Assembly: GCA_012329085.1 (NCBI GenBank) | Contig: JAAXQB010000129.1 | Location: forward strand, 1 to 8,380 | Direction: 5' to 3' | DNA length: 8,380 nt | DNA from: Methanosarcinales archaeon | GTDB taxonomy: Archaea; Halobacteriota; Methanosarcinia; Methanosarcinales; Methanosarcinaceae | In this document: piece after piece, positions 1 to 6,697 of the stretch | Layout of the letters: each line of letters begins with the position of its first letter | How positions within the stretch are numbered: position 1 is the stretch's first letter | Program-made: the position numbers and the translations under genes | Notes under the pieces: model-generated | Seen by the model: only the letters and a program-made list of their open reading frames with translations | Told to the model about the DNA's origin: nothing | The model's database searches: none

Positions 1-66
1 ATCAGAGATTTTCTCATACGCTCATTCGTTCGAAAATCAGAGATTTTCTCATACGCTCATTCGTTC
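1..66. repeat. 31-bp perfect direct repeat, two copies visible
   Basis: Positions 1-31 and 36-66 are identical over 31 bases and are separated by only GAAA, giving a 35-bp period. The first copy begins at the window edge, so further copies may lie to the left. Each copy ends with the arm GCTCATTCG (20-28 and 55-63), the left half of the hairpin at 55-75. A second small inverted repeat, GAAAATC (32-38) with GATTTTC (42-48), spans the junction. Confidence 0.85.
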
Positions 67-75
67 CGAATGAGC
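55..75. repeat. Hairpin A, 9-bp stem with TTC loop
   Basis: GCTCATTCG, loop TTC, CGAATGAGC form a perfect 9-bp stem. It belongs to the same family as the hairpin at 212-232. The last right arm of the array (106-114) is followed at 115-143 by an AT-rich tail closely matching the tail after that second hairpin, which suggests that both are copies of one repeated element. Its function is unknown; a transcription signal or a dispersed palindromic repeat are possibilities. Confidence 0.7.
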
Positions 76-116
76 TTTCCGAATGTGCTTTCCGAATGAG
101 CTTTCCGAATGAGCTA
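65..116. repeat. 13-bp tandem repeat, four units
   Basis: Four consecutive 13-base units (65-77, 78-90, 91-103, 104-116) follow the pattern TCCGAATGAGCTT. Unit 2 has one change (GTGC for GAGC) and unit 4 ends in A. Each unit contains the arm CGAATGAGC (67-75, 80-88 as CGAATGTGC, 93-101, 106-114), which is the reverse complement of GCTCATTCG in the 31-bp repeat. Two left arms therefore face four right arms, and many alternative hairpins are possible. Confidence 0.85.
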
Positions 117-211
117 TTGGAAATTTTTCTGAGTATAATAATACGAAAATTGGATATTTTACAAAACATATTTCTTTTTGAGAAACATGTATTTATAAAT
201 TATATACTAAC

Positions 212-232
212 GCTCGTTTGTTCCAAACGAGC
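212..232. repeat. Hairpin B, compensated variant of hairpin A
   Basis: GCTCGTTTG, loop TTC, CAAACGAGC form a perfect 9-bp stem. Compared with hairpin A, two stem positions differ and both are matched by compensating changes on the other arm, while the loop is unchanged. The following sequence 233-259 (TATT, a run of A, six T, GAGTAT, ATAATA) matches 115-143 with few differences. The run of six T just downstream could act as an archaeal termination signal for a transcript entering from the left, but no upstream gene is visible to support this. Confidence 0.7.
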
Positions 233-358
233 TATTAAAAATTTTTTGAGTATATAATAGTTGTTCATTCTCCAACATAATAAATTTTACAAATTGTGTG
301 CAAAAACGAGAAATTAGAAATTTCCATAGGTAATATAACATTATAAGTTATATATAAC

Positions 359-383
359 GCACATTCTTCTTCGGATCATGTGC
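359..383. repeat. Hairpin C, degenerate member of the hairpin family
   Basis: GCACAT (359-364) pairs with ATGTGC (378-383). Inside, TC can pair with GA if two bases are bulged. Like hairpin B it is preceded by TATA-rich sequence ending in AACGC and followed by TAAT plus a run of A, so it looks like a third, more diverged copy. The assignment to the family is weaker than for A and B. Confidence 0.5.
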
Positions 384-403
384 TAATAAAAAATCATATT
401 AAC

Positions 404-465
404 GCATTATATAAAATTAATATATATTTTTTATGAGTGCCACACCATAAAAGAATATATATTTG
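404..465 (+). promoter_or_regulatory. Candidate archaeal promoter(s) of the rpo operon
   Basis: Two TATA-box-like stretches lie ahead of rpoB: TTATATAAA at 407-415, and AATATATAT at 454-462 preceded by a purine-rich AAAAG (449-453) that could serve as a BRE (TFB recognition element). With initiation about 25 bases downstream of the box, as is usual in archaea, the second would start transcripts near 485 and give a leader of about 55 bases. The region is so AT-rich that chance TATA-like words are expected, so neither assignment is firm. Confidence 0.35.
429..452. promoter_or_regulatory. Dyad symmetry next to candidate TATA box
   Basis: TTTTATG (429-435) is the exact reverse complement of CATAAAA (446-452). 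The 10-base centre holds a further small dyad, GTG-C-CAC. The right arm abuts the candidate TATA box at 454-462. A protein bound here could block TFB/TBP. This is a candidate operator only; no regulator is known from the sequence. Confidence 0.3.
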
Positions 466-473
466 AAACTACC

Positions 474-503
474 ATTTAATATCAATTGATTTAATATCAA
501 TTA
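474..503. repeat. 15-bp tandem repeat with 10-bp palindrome in rpoB leader
   Basis: Two adjacent 15-base units, 474-488 and 489-503, share ATTTAATATCAATT and differ only in the last base. ATCAATTGAT at 481-490 is a perfect palindrome. A third copy, matching 12 of 13 bases, lies at 545-557 inside the likely start of rpoB, so the ribosome-binding site is flanked on both sides by this motif. This is a possible operator or mRNA control site. Confidence 0.55.
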
Positions 504-527
504 ATTTACATTCATACATATCAGAAA

Positions 528-542
528 GAAGGTGCTACCATA
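528..542 (+). promoter_or_regulatory. Shine-Dalgarno site in front of an ATA codon
   Basis: GAAGGTG at 528-534 fits the archaeal anti-SD consensus (GGAGGTGAT) and is the only good SD before rpoB. The GG at 531-532 is 7 bases from ATA at 540. In the other three genes of the window the GG of GAGG is 6 bases from ATG. No ATG, GTG or TTG lies in the rpoB frame between the in-frame stop at 492-494 and GTG at 594. The GTG has no SD at proper distance. The site therefore points to initiation at ATA 540. Confidence 0.6.
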
Positions 543-3500
543 TCATTAAATATCAATAAACTAGCTGATGCATATTTTACTCATGATAAAATTGTGCAAC
601 ATCATATTAACTCCTACAACAAGTTCATAGAAAAAGGACTGCAAAAAATTGTTGATGAACAAGAGATAATTAAAACCGATTTTGAAGACATACATGTAAA
701 ACTTGGAAAAATAAGGGTAGAGAGACCAATCATAAAAGAAGCAGATGGTTCAAGAGAAGAGGTATATCCAAATTGGACAAGAGTGCGAAATCTTTCATAT
801 TCAGCACCTATATTTCTTGAAATGACTGTAGTAGATAAGGATGAAGAAGAAAAAACAACCGAAGTCATAATAGGGCAACTTCCTGTAATGATAAAATCAA
901 ATATTTGCAATCTTTCAGATAAAAGTGATGAAGAACTTATAAAGGCTGGAGAAGATCCACTTGACCCAGGTGGTTTTTTCATAATAAATGGGACAGAGCG
1001 AGTTGTGGTAACACTTGAAGATCTTGTACCAAATAAAATTCTTGCTGAAACCGATAAGCTTTATGGAGATAAAATAGAAATTGCAAAAGTATTTTCACAA
1101 AGAAGAGGATATAGGGCACTTGTAGTTGTAGAAAGAAATAGAAGTTCCATTCTTGAAGTGTCGTTTCCATCTATTAATGGAAAAATGAATTTTATAACAC
1201 TTGTACAAGCACTTGGCATTGAAACAGATGAAGATATTGTAAAACTTGTTTCCTCGAATCCAAACATTATGAAGTATATGTTTGAAAACATCGAAGAAGC
1301 TAGCAAATCAGAAATATCTGAAGAAGATGAAAATAAATCTCCGCAAGAACTTGCTATTGAAAAAATAGGAATACATGTTGCAATTGGTCAAACAAAGAAC
1401 TATCAAATAAAAAGGGCAGAGTATGTAATAGATAGATATTTACTTCCTCATATTGGCACCGAACCAGAAGATAGAATTAAAAAAGCACATTTCCTTGGAA
1501 GGATGGCAAAATACTGCTTTAAGATTGTGATTGGCGAATATTCTGGTATTGATAAAGATCATTATGCACACAAGAGATTAAAATCAACTGGTGATTTGAT
1601 GGAGGATCTTTTTAGAGTGGCATTTAATCGATTTACAAGAGATGTTAAATACCAGCTTGAAAGAGCAAGCACACGGAATAGGGCACTCAATATATTAACG
1701 CTTATAAGAGCTGATGTACTTACAGACCGTTTGCAACACCCACTTGCAACAGGAAATTGGGTCGGAGGACGAGCTGGGGTTTCACAACTTCTTGATCGTA
1801 CAGATCATATTTCAACGCTATCACATTTAAGGAGAGTAATATCTCCATTATCGCGTGCACAGCCTCATTTCGAAGCAAGAGATTTACACCCTACACAATG
1901 GGGCAGATTATGTCCATCTGAAACACCAGAAGGTCCAAATTGTGGGCTTGTAAAGAATTTTGCACAGTTAGTAGAAGTTTCAACAGGCATTAGTGATAAA
2001 GAAAATCTAAAAGAAATATTATATGAACTTGGATTGAAACCTATTATATTAAAAGCATCCATGGAAGAAATTGCAGGGATTAATGTATTTTTAGATGGAG
2101 AGCTTATTGGGCACCACGAGGAAGCTTCAAAATTTATAGATGGCGTACGAAAACAAAGAAGAAACGGTACTATAGAATATCAAGTAAATATCACAAAAGA
2201 TAGAGAATTGAATGAGATTGTGATAAACTCTGATTCAGGTCGTGCAAGAAGACCACTCATTATTGTAGAAAATGGCATCCCTCTTGTTAAAGAAGAACAT
2301 ATTGAAAAATTAGGACCAGAATTTAAATTTGAAGATTTGGTAAAAGAGGGACTTATAGAATATCTTGATGCGGAAGAGGAAGAAGATGCATATATTGCAA
2401 TGTATGAGTCTGACTTAAATGAAAGACATACTCACATGGAAGTAAATCCAAGTTTAATATTAGGAATTTGTGCAGGAATGGTGCCATATCCAGAACATAA
2501 TGCATCCCCAAGAAATACAATGGGAAGTGCCATGATTAAACAATGTATTGGAGTTTCAAATTCAAATACAAAACTTAGACCTGATACAAGGGCACATGTA
2601 CTACATTACCCTCAAAAAGCAATGACAGAAACAAGAACTTCTGGTGCAGTTGGGTTTGATGAAAGACCATCTGGGCAAAATTTTGTAGTGGCTGTAATGT
2701 CTTACGAAGGATACAATATTGAAGATGCATTGGTATTTAATAAAGGATCTATTGAAAGAGGGCTTGGAAGAAGTCATTTTTTAAGAACTTTTGAAGGCGA
2801 AGAACGAAGATACCCTGGAGGCCAAGAAGATAAGTTTGAAATTCCAGATTCTAACATCAAAGGTGCTAGATATGAAGATGCATATATGAATTTAGATGAA
2901 GATGGTCTTGTAAATCCAGAAACAGTAATTGGACCAAATGATGTACTTATTGGTAAAACAAGTCCACCGCGATTCCTTGAAGAGCATGCATCATTTGATA
3001 TACCAGAAGAACAAAGACGAGAAAGTGCGGTAACAATGCGTTCAAATGAAAAAGGTATTGTTGATACCGTTATTGTAACTGAATCTATTAATGGAACTCG
3101 ACTTGCAAAGATTAAAACACGAGATCAAAGAATTCCTGAAATTGGAGATAAATTTGCATCACGGCATGGTCAAAAAGGGGTTATAGGTCTTATTGTACCA
3201 TACCAAGATATGCCATTTACAGAATATGGAATGGTGCCTGATCTTGTGATAAACCCACATGCAATTCCATCACGGATGACTGTTGGGCATGTTCTTGAAA
3301 TGATTGGTGGAAAAGTAGGTTCACTTGAAGGAAGGCGTGTTAATGCTACTGCGTTTTCTGGTGAAAAAGAACAATCTTTAAGGGCAGCACTTGAAGCAAA
3401 TGGATTTTCACATACTGGGAAAGAAGTCTTGTATGATGGAGTGACAGGAAAGAAAATACAAGCAAATATATTTGTGGGAGTTATTTTGTACCAAAAGTTA

Positions 3501-3881
3501 CATCACATGGTCGCATCAAAAATACATGCAAGAGCAAGAGGACCGGTTCAGGTGCTTACAAGACAACCAACAGAAGGGCGAGTTCGTGAAGGGGGTCTTA
3601 GATTTGGAGAGATGGAACGAGATGTTCTTATTGGACATGGTGCTGCTATGTCATTAAAGGAGAGATTATTAGATGAATCTGATAAAGTTGTTGAACATGT
3701 ATGTGAAAAATGTGGAATGGTTGCAACATACAATAGAGAGCAAAATGTTAAATATTGTACAAATTGTGATTCAGAAACAAATATTTATCCCGTGGAAATG
3801 AGTTATGCATTCAAATTGCTTCTCGATGAAATAAAAACACTTGGGTGTGCACCAAGACTTGAGCTTGAAGATGCAATATAA
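540..3881 (+). CDS. rpoB: DNA-directed RNA polymerase subunit B (undivided, Rpb2-like)
   Basis: Second-largest subunit of archaeal RNA polymerase, forming one side of the active cleft. From the start chosen here it is 1113 residues, close to other undivided archaeal B subunits. In order it has the N-terminal motif [15 protein letters not shown] (8-29), the fork-region block [19 protein letters not shown] (450-468), YNIEDA with E728 and D729, the hybrid-binding [12 protein letters not shown] (869-880), and near the C-terminus [11 protein letters not shown] followed by a Cys4 zinc site (C1055, C1058, C1073, C1076). The reading continues through the area near residue 600 where B'' and B' are divided in many euryarchaea. 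I chose ATA 540 because family N-termini include the LADAYF segment and the SD sits just before it; the first standard start is GTG 594, which would give 1095 residues and lose this segment. ATC 552 or ATT 591 are other non-standard options. No intein or frameshift is seen. rpoA1 starts 16 bases downstream, suggesting cotranscription. Confidence 0.95.
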   Translation: MSLNINKLADAYFTHDKIVQHHINSYNKFIEKGLQKIVDEQEIIKTDFEDIHVKLGKIRVERPIIKEADGSREEVYPNWTRVRNLSYSAPIFLEMTVVDKDEEEKTTEVIIGQLPVMIKSNICNLSDKSDEELIKAGEDPLDPGGFFIINGTERVVVTLEDLVPNKILAETDKLYGDKIEIAKVFSQRRGYRALVVVERNRSSILEVSFPSINGKMNFITLVQALGIETDEDIVKLVSSNPNIMKYMFENIEEASKSEISEEDENKSPQELAIEKIGIHVAIGQTKNYQIKRAEYVIDRYLLPHIGTEPEDRIKKAHFLGRMAKYCFKIVIGEYSGIDKDHYAHKRLKSTGDLMEDLFRVAFNRFTRDVKYQLERASTRNRALNILTLIRADVLTDRLQHPLATGNWVGGRAGVSQLLDRTDHISTLSHLRRVISPLSRAQPHFEARDLHPTQWGRLCPSETPEGPNCGLVKNFAQLVEVSTGISDKENLKEILYELGLKPIILKASMEEIAGINVFLDGELIGHHEEASKFIDGVRKQRRNGTIEYQVNITKDRELNEIVINSDSGRARRPLIIVENGIPLVKEEHIEKLGPEFKFEDLVKEGLIEYLDAEEEEDAYIAMYESDLNERHTHMEVNPSLILGICAGMVPYPEHNASPRNTMGSAMIKQCIGVSNSNTKLRPDTRAHVLHYPQKAMTETRTSGAVGFDERPSGQNFVVAVMSYEGYNIEDALVFNKGSIERGLGRSHFLRTFEGEERRYPGGQEDKFEIPDSNIKGARYEDAYMNLDEDGLVNPETVIGPNDVLIGKTSPPRFLEEHASFDIPEEQRRESAVTMRSNEKGIVDTVIVTESINGTRLAKIKTRDQRIPEIGDKFASRHGQKGVIGLIVPYQDMPFTEYGMVPDLVINPHAIPSRMTVGHVLEMIGGKVGSLEGRRVNATAFSGEKEQSLRAALEANGFSHTGKEVLYDGVTGKKIQANIFVGVILYQKLHHMVASKIHARARGPVQVLTRQPTEGRVREGGLRFGEMERDVLIGHGAAMSLKERLLDESDKVVEHVCEKCGMVATYNREQNVKYCTNCDSETNIYPVEMSYAFKLLLDEIKTLGCAPRLELEDAI

Positions 3882-3897
3882 AATTAAGAGGAAATAG

Positions 3898-6540
3898 ATG
3901 AACGATATACAATCCATACCAAAAAGAATTGCTTCAATTAAATTCGGTTTGATTTCTCCACAAGAATATAGAAAAATGAGTGTCACTCAAATAATCACTG
4001 CAGACACATATGATGATGATGGATTTCCAATCGATATGGGGCTTATGGATTTAAGGCTTGGAGTAATCGATCCTGGACTTAAATGCAAAACATGTGGAAG
4101 TAAGGCGGGGGAATGCCCTGGACACTTTGGACATATTGAACTTGCAGCCCCTGTAATCCATATTGGATTTAACAAGATAATTAGAAAGCTACTAAGAGGA
4201 ATATGTAAAAAGTGTAGTAGAGTGCTTCTTAATCCTGATACAAAGGAAAAATACCTAAAGAAACTTGAAGATTTGGCGATTATGAAAACACTTCCGGACA
4301 ATTTGATAAATGATATAAACAAGGAAGCTGCAAAAACAAAAGTTTGTCCATATTGTATGGAACCACAATCCCCAATAAAATTTGAAAAGCCATGTAAGTA
4401 TTTTGAAAACGAAGAAGCATTATCTCCATCAGAAATTAGGGATAGATTTGAAAATATACCAAAAGAAGATTTAAAGGTTATTGGAATTGATTATAAAAAT
4501 ACAAGACCTGAATGGATGATATTAACCGTACTTCCAATTCCACCTGTAACAGTGCGACCCTCAATCACACTTGAATCTGGTCAAAGGAGTGAAGACGATC
4601 TTACGCATAAATTAGTGGATATTATTCGTGTTAATCAGAGATTTCAAGATAATCGTGAAGCTGGAGCACCACAATTAATTATAGAAGATTTATGGGAACT
4701 TTTGCAATATCACATAAATACATTTTTTGACAATGAAGCTTCTGGTGTTGCACCTGCAAGACATAGATCTGGAAGACCATTAAAAACTTTATCTCAAAGA
4801 CTTAAAGGAAAAGAAGGGAGATTTAGAGGCAGTTTATCTGGGAAGAGAGTTAATTTTTCTGCACGAACTGTTGTGAGTCCAGATCCAAACCTTAGTATCA
4901 ATGAAGTTGGAGTGCCTGAAAAAATTGCAGAACATATGACAATTCCAGTAAAAGTTACAAAATGGAATTTTGATGAAATGAAAAGGTGCGTTGAAAGACA
5001 AGGGGAAGTGTATCCGAGTGCTGTATATTTATTTAGACCTGATGGGAGGCGAATGAAAGTGCTTGATTCAAACAAGGAAGAACTTGCAGAAAAAATTGAA
5101 GTAGGATGGACTGTTGAACGACAATTGCAAAATGGAGATATTGTATTATTTAACAGACAACCTTCACTTCACAAAATGAGCATTATGTCTCATTTCATAA
5201 AAATACTGCCCGATAAAACTTTTAGATTAAATCCTTGTGTTTGTCCACCTTACAATGCTGATTTTGATGGGGATGAAATGAATATGCATGTACTTCAAAC
5301 AGAAGAATCTCGTGCAGAGGCAAATATATTGATGCAAGTGCAAGAAAATGTACTATCGCCTCGATTTGGAGGTCCAATCATTGGAGGAATTCATGACCAC
5401 ATATCTGGTATATTTTTACTTACTAGAAATGAGAAGAGAATTTCTAAAATAAGCGCATTTGAACTTCTTAGAAAATCAGAAATAAGAGAACTTCCCAAAC
5501 CATCATTTGTTGATGAACATGGCACTCCTTATTGGAATGGAAAACAAATATTTAGTCAAATTTTACCAAAAGGGTTAAATTTAAGATTTCCGTCAAAGGT
5601 AAATATTTGTGATGATTGTGTGCGAGGCACTTGTGATTGTGATACTTTTGTTGTAATTGAAGATGGCGAGCTTTTACGAGGTACAATTGATGAAAATGGA
5701 ATTGGTGCATTTAAAGGTATTATAATTGAAACCATTATAAAACAATATGGCACGGATAGAGGGGCGCAATTCATAGACGATGTCACAAGACTTGCAATAA
5801 GAGGCGTTATGCGAACAGGTTTAAGTTTTGGAATCGATGATGAAGATGTTCCAAAAGTTGCTATGCAACAAATAAGCGAAGTGTTAGATGATGCTGTTAA
5901 AGATGTTGGACTCCTTATTAATGCATACAAAGAAAATGAGCTTGAACCATTACCTGGACGAACACTTGCAGAAACAATCGAGATGCGAATTATGCAAAGA
6001 CTTGGTAAGGCAAGAGATCAAACAGGTACAATCGCAGGTTTACATCTTGGGCTTGAAAATTCAGCTGTGGTTATGGCAAAATCCGGTGCGAGAGGTTCCA
6101 TGTTAAATTTAACTCAAATTGCAGCATGTGTTGGTCAACAAGCGGTTCGTGGGGCAAGAATTAAAAGAGGGTATGCTGGCAGAACTCTTTCACATTTTGA
6201 AGATGGAGATTTGTCTGCATCAGCACATGGATTTGTAAAATCAAGTTATAAAAGTGGATTGTCTCCAAGTGAATATTTCTTCCATGCAATAGGTGGCAGA
6301 GAAGGTCTTGTAGATACAGCAGTTCGTACTTCTCAATCTGGTTATTTCCAAAGAAGACTTGTTAACGCGTTACAAGATTTGGAAGTTCAAAATGACATAA
6401 GTGTGCGAGATACAAGGGGCGTTATCGTACAGTTTAAATATGGGGAAGATGGAATAGATACTACAAAGGGTGATTATAGTAAACCTGAAATGATTTATAA
6501 ACTGGTTGAAGAAATTACAGGAAAAAAACGAGTGGTTTAA
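3898..6540 (+). CDS. rpoA1: DNA-directed RNA polymerase subunit A' (Rpb1 N-terminal part)
   Basis: A' carries the catalytic centre of archaeal RNA polymerase; with A'' it equals eukaryotic Rpb1. At 880 residues it has normal family length. Visible motifs are a clamp zinc site CKTC...CPGHFGHIEL (C63, C66, C73, H76), a second zinc site (C103, C106, C150, C153), the RPSITLESGQRSEDDLTHK and ARHRSGRPLKTL blocks, RGSLSGKRVNFSARTV, and the Mg-binding loop NADFDGD (453-459, with D455, D457 and D459). A Cys-rich stretch, CDDCVRGTCDC, lies at 571-581. The bridge-helix region GGREGLVDTAVRTSQSGYFQRR is near 798-819. The ATG is preceded by GAGG (3888-3891) at 6 bases. The last 35 bases (6506-6540) recur in diverged form at 6662-6696, just before rpoA2, so the present 3' end may be a replacement of the original one. 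The protein C-terminus after GEDGID is a short variable tail, so function should be unaffected. Confidence 0.98.
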   Translation: MNDIQSIPKRIASIKFGLISPQEYRKMSVTQIITADTYDDDGFPIDMGLMDLRLGVIDPGLKCKTCGSKAGECPGHFGHIELAAPVIHIGFNKIIRKLLRGICKKCSRVLLNPDTKEKYLKKLEDLAIMKTLPDNLINDINKEAAKTKVCPYCMEPQSPIKFEKPCKYFENEEALSPSEIRDRFENIPKEDLKVIGIDYKNTRPEWMILTVLPIPPVTVRPSITLESGQRSEDDLTHKLVDIIRVNQRFQDNREAGAPQLIIEDLWELLQYHINTFFDNEASGVAPARHRSGRPLKTLSQRLKGKEGRFRGSLSGKRVNFSARTVVSPDPNLSINEVGVPEKIAEHMTIPVKVTKWNFDEMKRCVERQGEVYPSAVYLFRPDGRRMKVLDSNKEELAEKIEVGWTVERQLQNGDIVLFNRQPSLHKMSIMSHFIKILPDKTFRLNPCVCPPYNADFDGDEMNMHVLQTEESRAEANILMQVQENVLSPRFGGPIIGGIHDHISGIFLLTRNEKRISKISAFELLRKSEIRELPKPSFVDEHGTPYWNGKQIFSQILPKGLNLRFPSKVNICDDCVRGTCDCDTFVVIEDGELLRGTIDENGIGAFKGIIIETIIKQYGTDRGAQFIDDVTRLAIRGVMRTGLSFGIDDEDVPKVAMQQISEVLDDAVKDVGLLINAYKENELEPLPGRTLAETIEMRIMQRLGKARDQTGTIAGLHLGLENSAVVMAKSGARGSMLNLTQIAACVGQQAVRGARIKRGYAGRTLSHFEDGDLSASAHGFVKSSYKSGLSPSEYFFHAIGGREGLVDTAVRTSQSGYFQRRLVNALQDLEVQNDISVRDTRGVIVQFKYGEDGIDTTKGDYSKPEMIYKLVEEITGKKRVV
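6506..6540 (+). repeat. Upstream copy of the rpoA1 3'-end duplication
   Basis: These 35 bases encode the end of A' (VEEITGKKRVV, stop). They match 6662-6696 at 31 of 35 positions, with no gaps and both ending in TAA. The offset is 156 bases, exactly 52 codons, so both copies are in the same frame. The upstream copy has CGAGTGG where the downstream copy has CGAGAGG, so only the downstream one contains a good SD. Confidence 0.85.
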
Positions 6541-6661
6541 AATTCCCGATTGCCTACGGGAGAAAAGGCAGTCCGCCTTCGGTAAGGGCATTTTCGCAGA
6601 GAATGGCCGATAGCTTACAAATAAAAGACAAAAAATATGTATAAAAACAAATCTGAAACAA
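6541..6661. other. GC-rich, hairpin-rich insert between rpoA1 and rpoA2
   Basis: These 121 bases separate the two copies of the rpoA1 end. 6543-6612 is about 54% GC (38 of 70 bases counted), unlike the AT-rich genes around it. It can form several hairpins: TCCCG/CGGGA (6544-6548 with 6557-6561), the competing TGCCT/AGGCA (6551-6555 with 6566-6570), CCTT/AAGG with loop CGGT (6576-6587), and GGCATT/AATGgCC with one bulge (6587-6592 with 6602-6608). The flanking near-direct repeats are what an insertion with target duplication would leave, but 35 bases is long for a transposase-made duplication and no transposase is encoded. It may be a small dispersed palindromic element, or a processing or attenuation signal in the mRNA. 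Confidence 0.55.
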
Positions 6662-6696
6662 TTGAAGAAATTATAGGAAAAAATCGAGAGGCTTAA
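6637..6696 (+). pseudogene. Diverged second copy of the rpoA1 3' end, readable as a 19-residue ORF
   Basis: From ATG 6637 the sequence reads [19 protein letters not shown] and stops at TAA 6694-6696, one base before the rpoA2 ATG. Its second half aligns with the A' C-terminus ([11 protein letters not shown] against VEEITGKKRVV). It also contains the SD of rpoA2 (GAGG, 6688-6691). The simplest reading is a remnant of the original rpoA1 end, kept because it holds the rpoA2 ribosome-binding site. It has no SD of its own, so translation as a coupling leader peptide is only a possibility. Confidence 0.45.
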
Positions 6697-6697
6697 T

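Larger units (their letters stand above)
1..539. other. Repeat-rich non-coding region upstream of rpoB
   Basis: No convincing gene is visible on either strand: frames are short and none resembles a known protein. In many archaea the small subunit gene rpoH lies directly before rpoB; nothing like an RpoH protein is encoded here. The stretch is very AT-rich. It holds direct and tandem repeats (1-116), three related hairpins (55-75, 212-232, 359-383), a dyad (429-452), candidate TATA boxes (407-415, 454-462) and short repeats abutting the rpoB start (474-557). The repeats run off the left edge, so their full extent is unknown. Confidence 0.8.

Noticed and set aside
1..66. Possible CRISPR array from the 31-bp direct repeat
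   Set aside because: The copies are separated by only 4 bases, so there is no spacer, and only two copies are seen. The neighbouring 13-bp units are plain tandem repeats.
212..247. Hairpin B plus the T-run as a definite terminator
   Set aside because: An A-rich stretch lies between the stem and the T-run, no upstream gene is visible, and archaeal termination does not require a hairpin. It is kept only as a possibility.
614..1306. Minus-strand and alternative-frame ORFs within rpoB
   Set aside because: They overlap strongly conserved RpoB sequence and have low-complexity Ser/Leu/Phe content without recognisable family features, so they are shadows of the real gene. The same applies to other antisense frames in rpoB and rpoA1.
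5608..5643. Cys-rich CDDCVRGTCDC stretch in A' as a novel metal site
   Set aside because: From memory, archaeal A' proteins often have a Cys-containing loop at this place before the VVIEDGELLRG block, so it is probably a family feature. An alignment would settle it.
540..6540. Inteins or large insertions in RpoB or A'
   Set aside because: Inteins occur in some archaeal polymerase genes, but the lengths here (about 1113 and 880) are normal and the conserved blocks are continuous.
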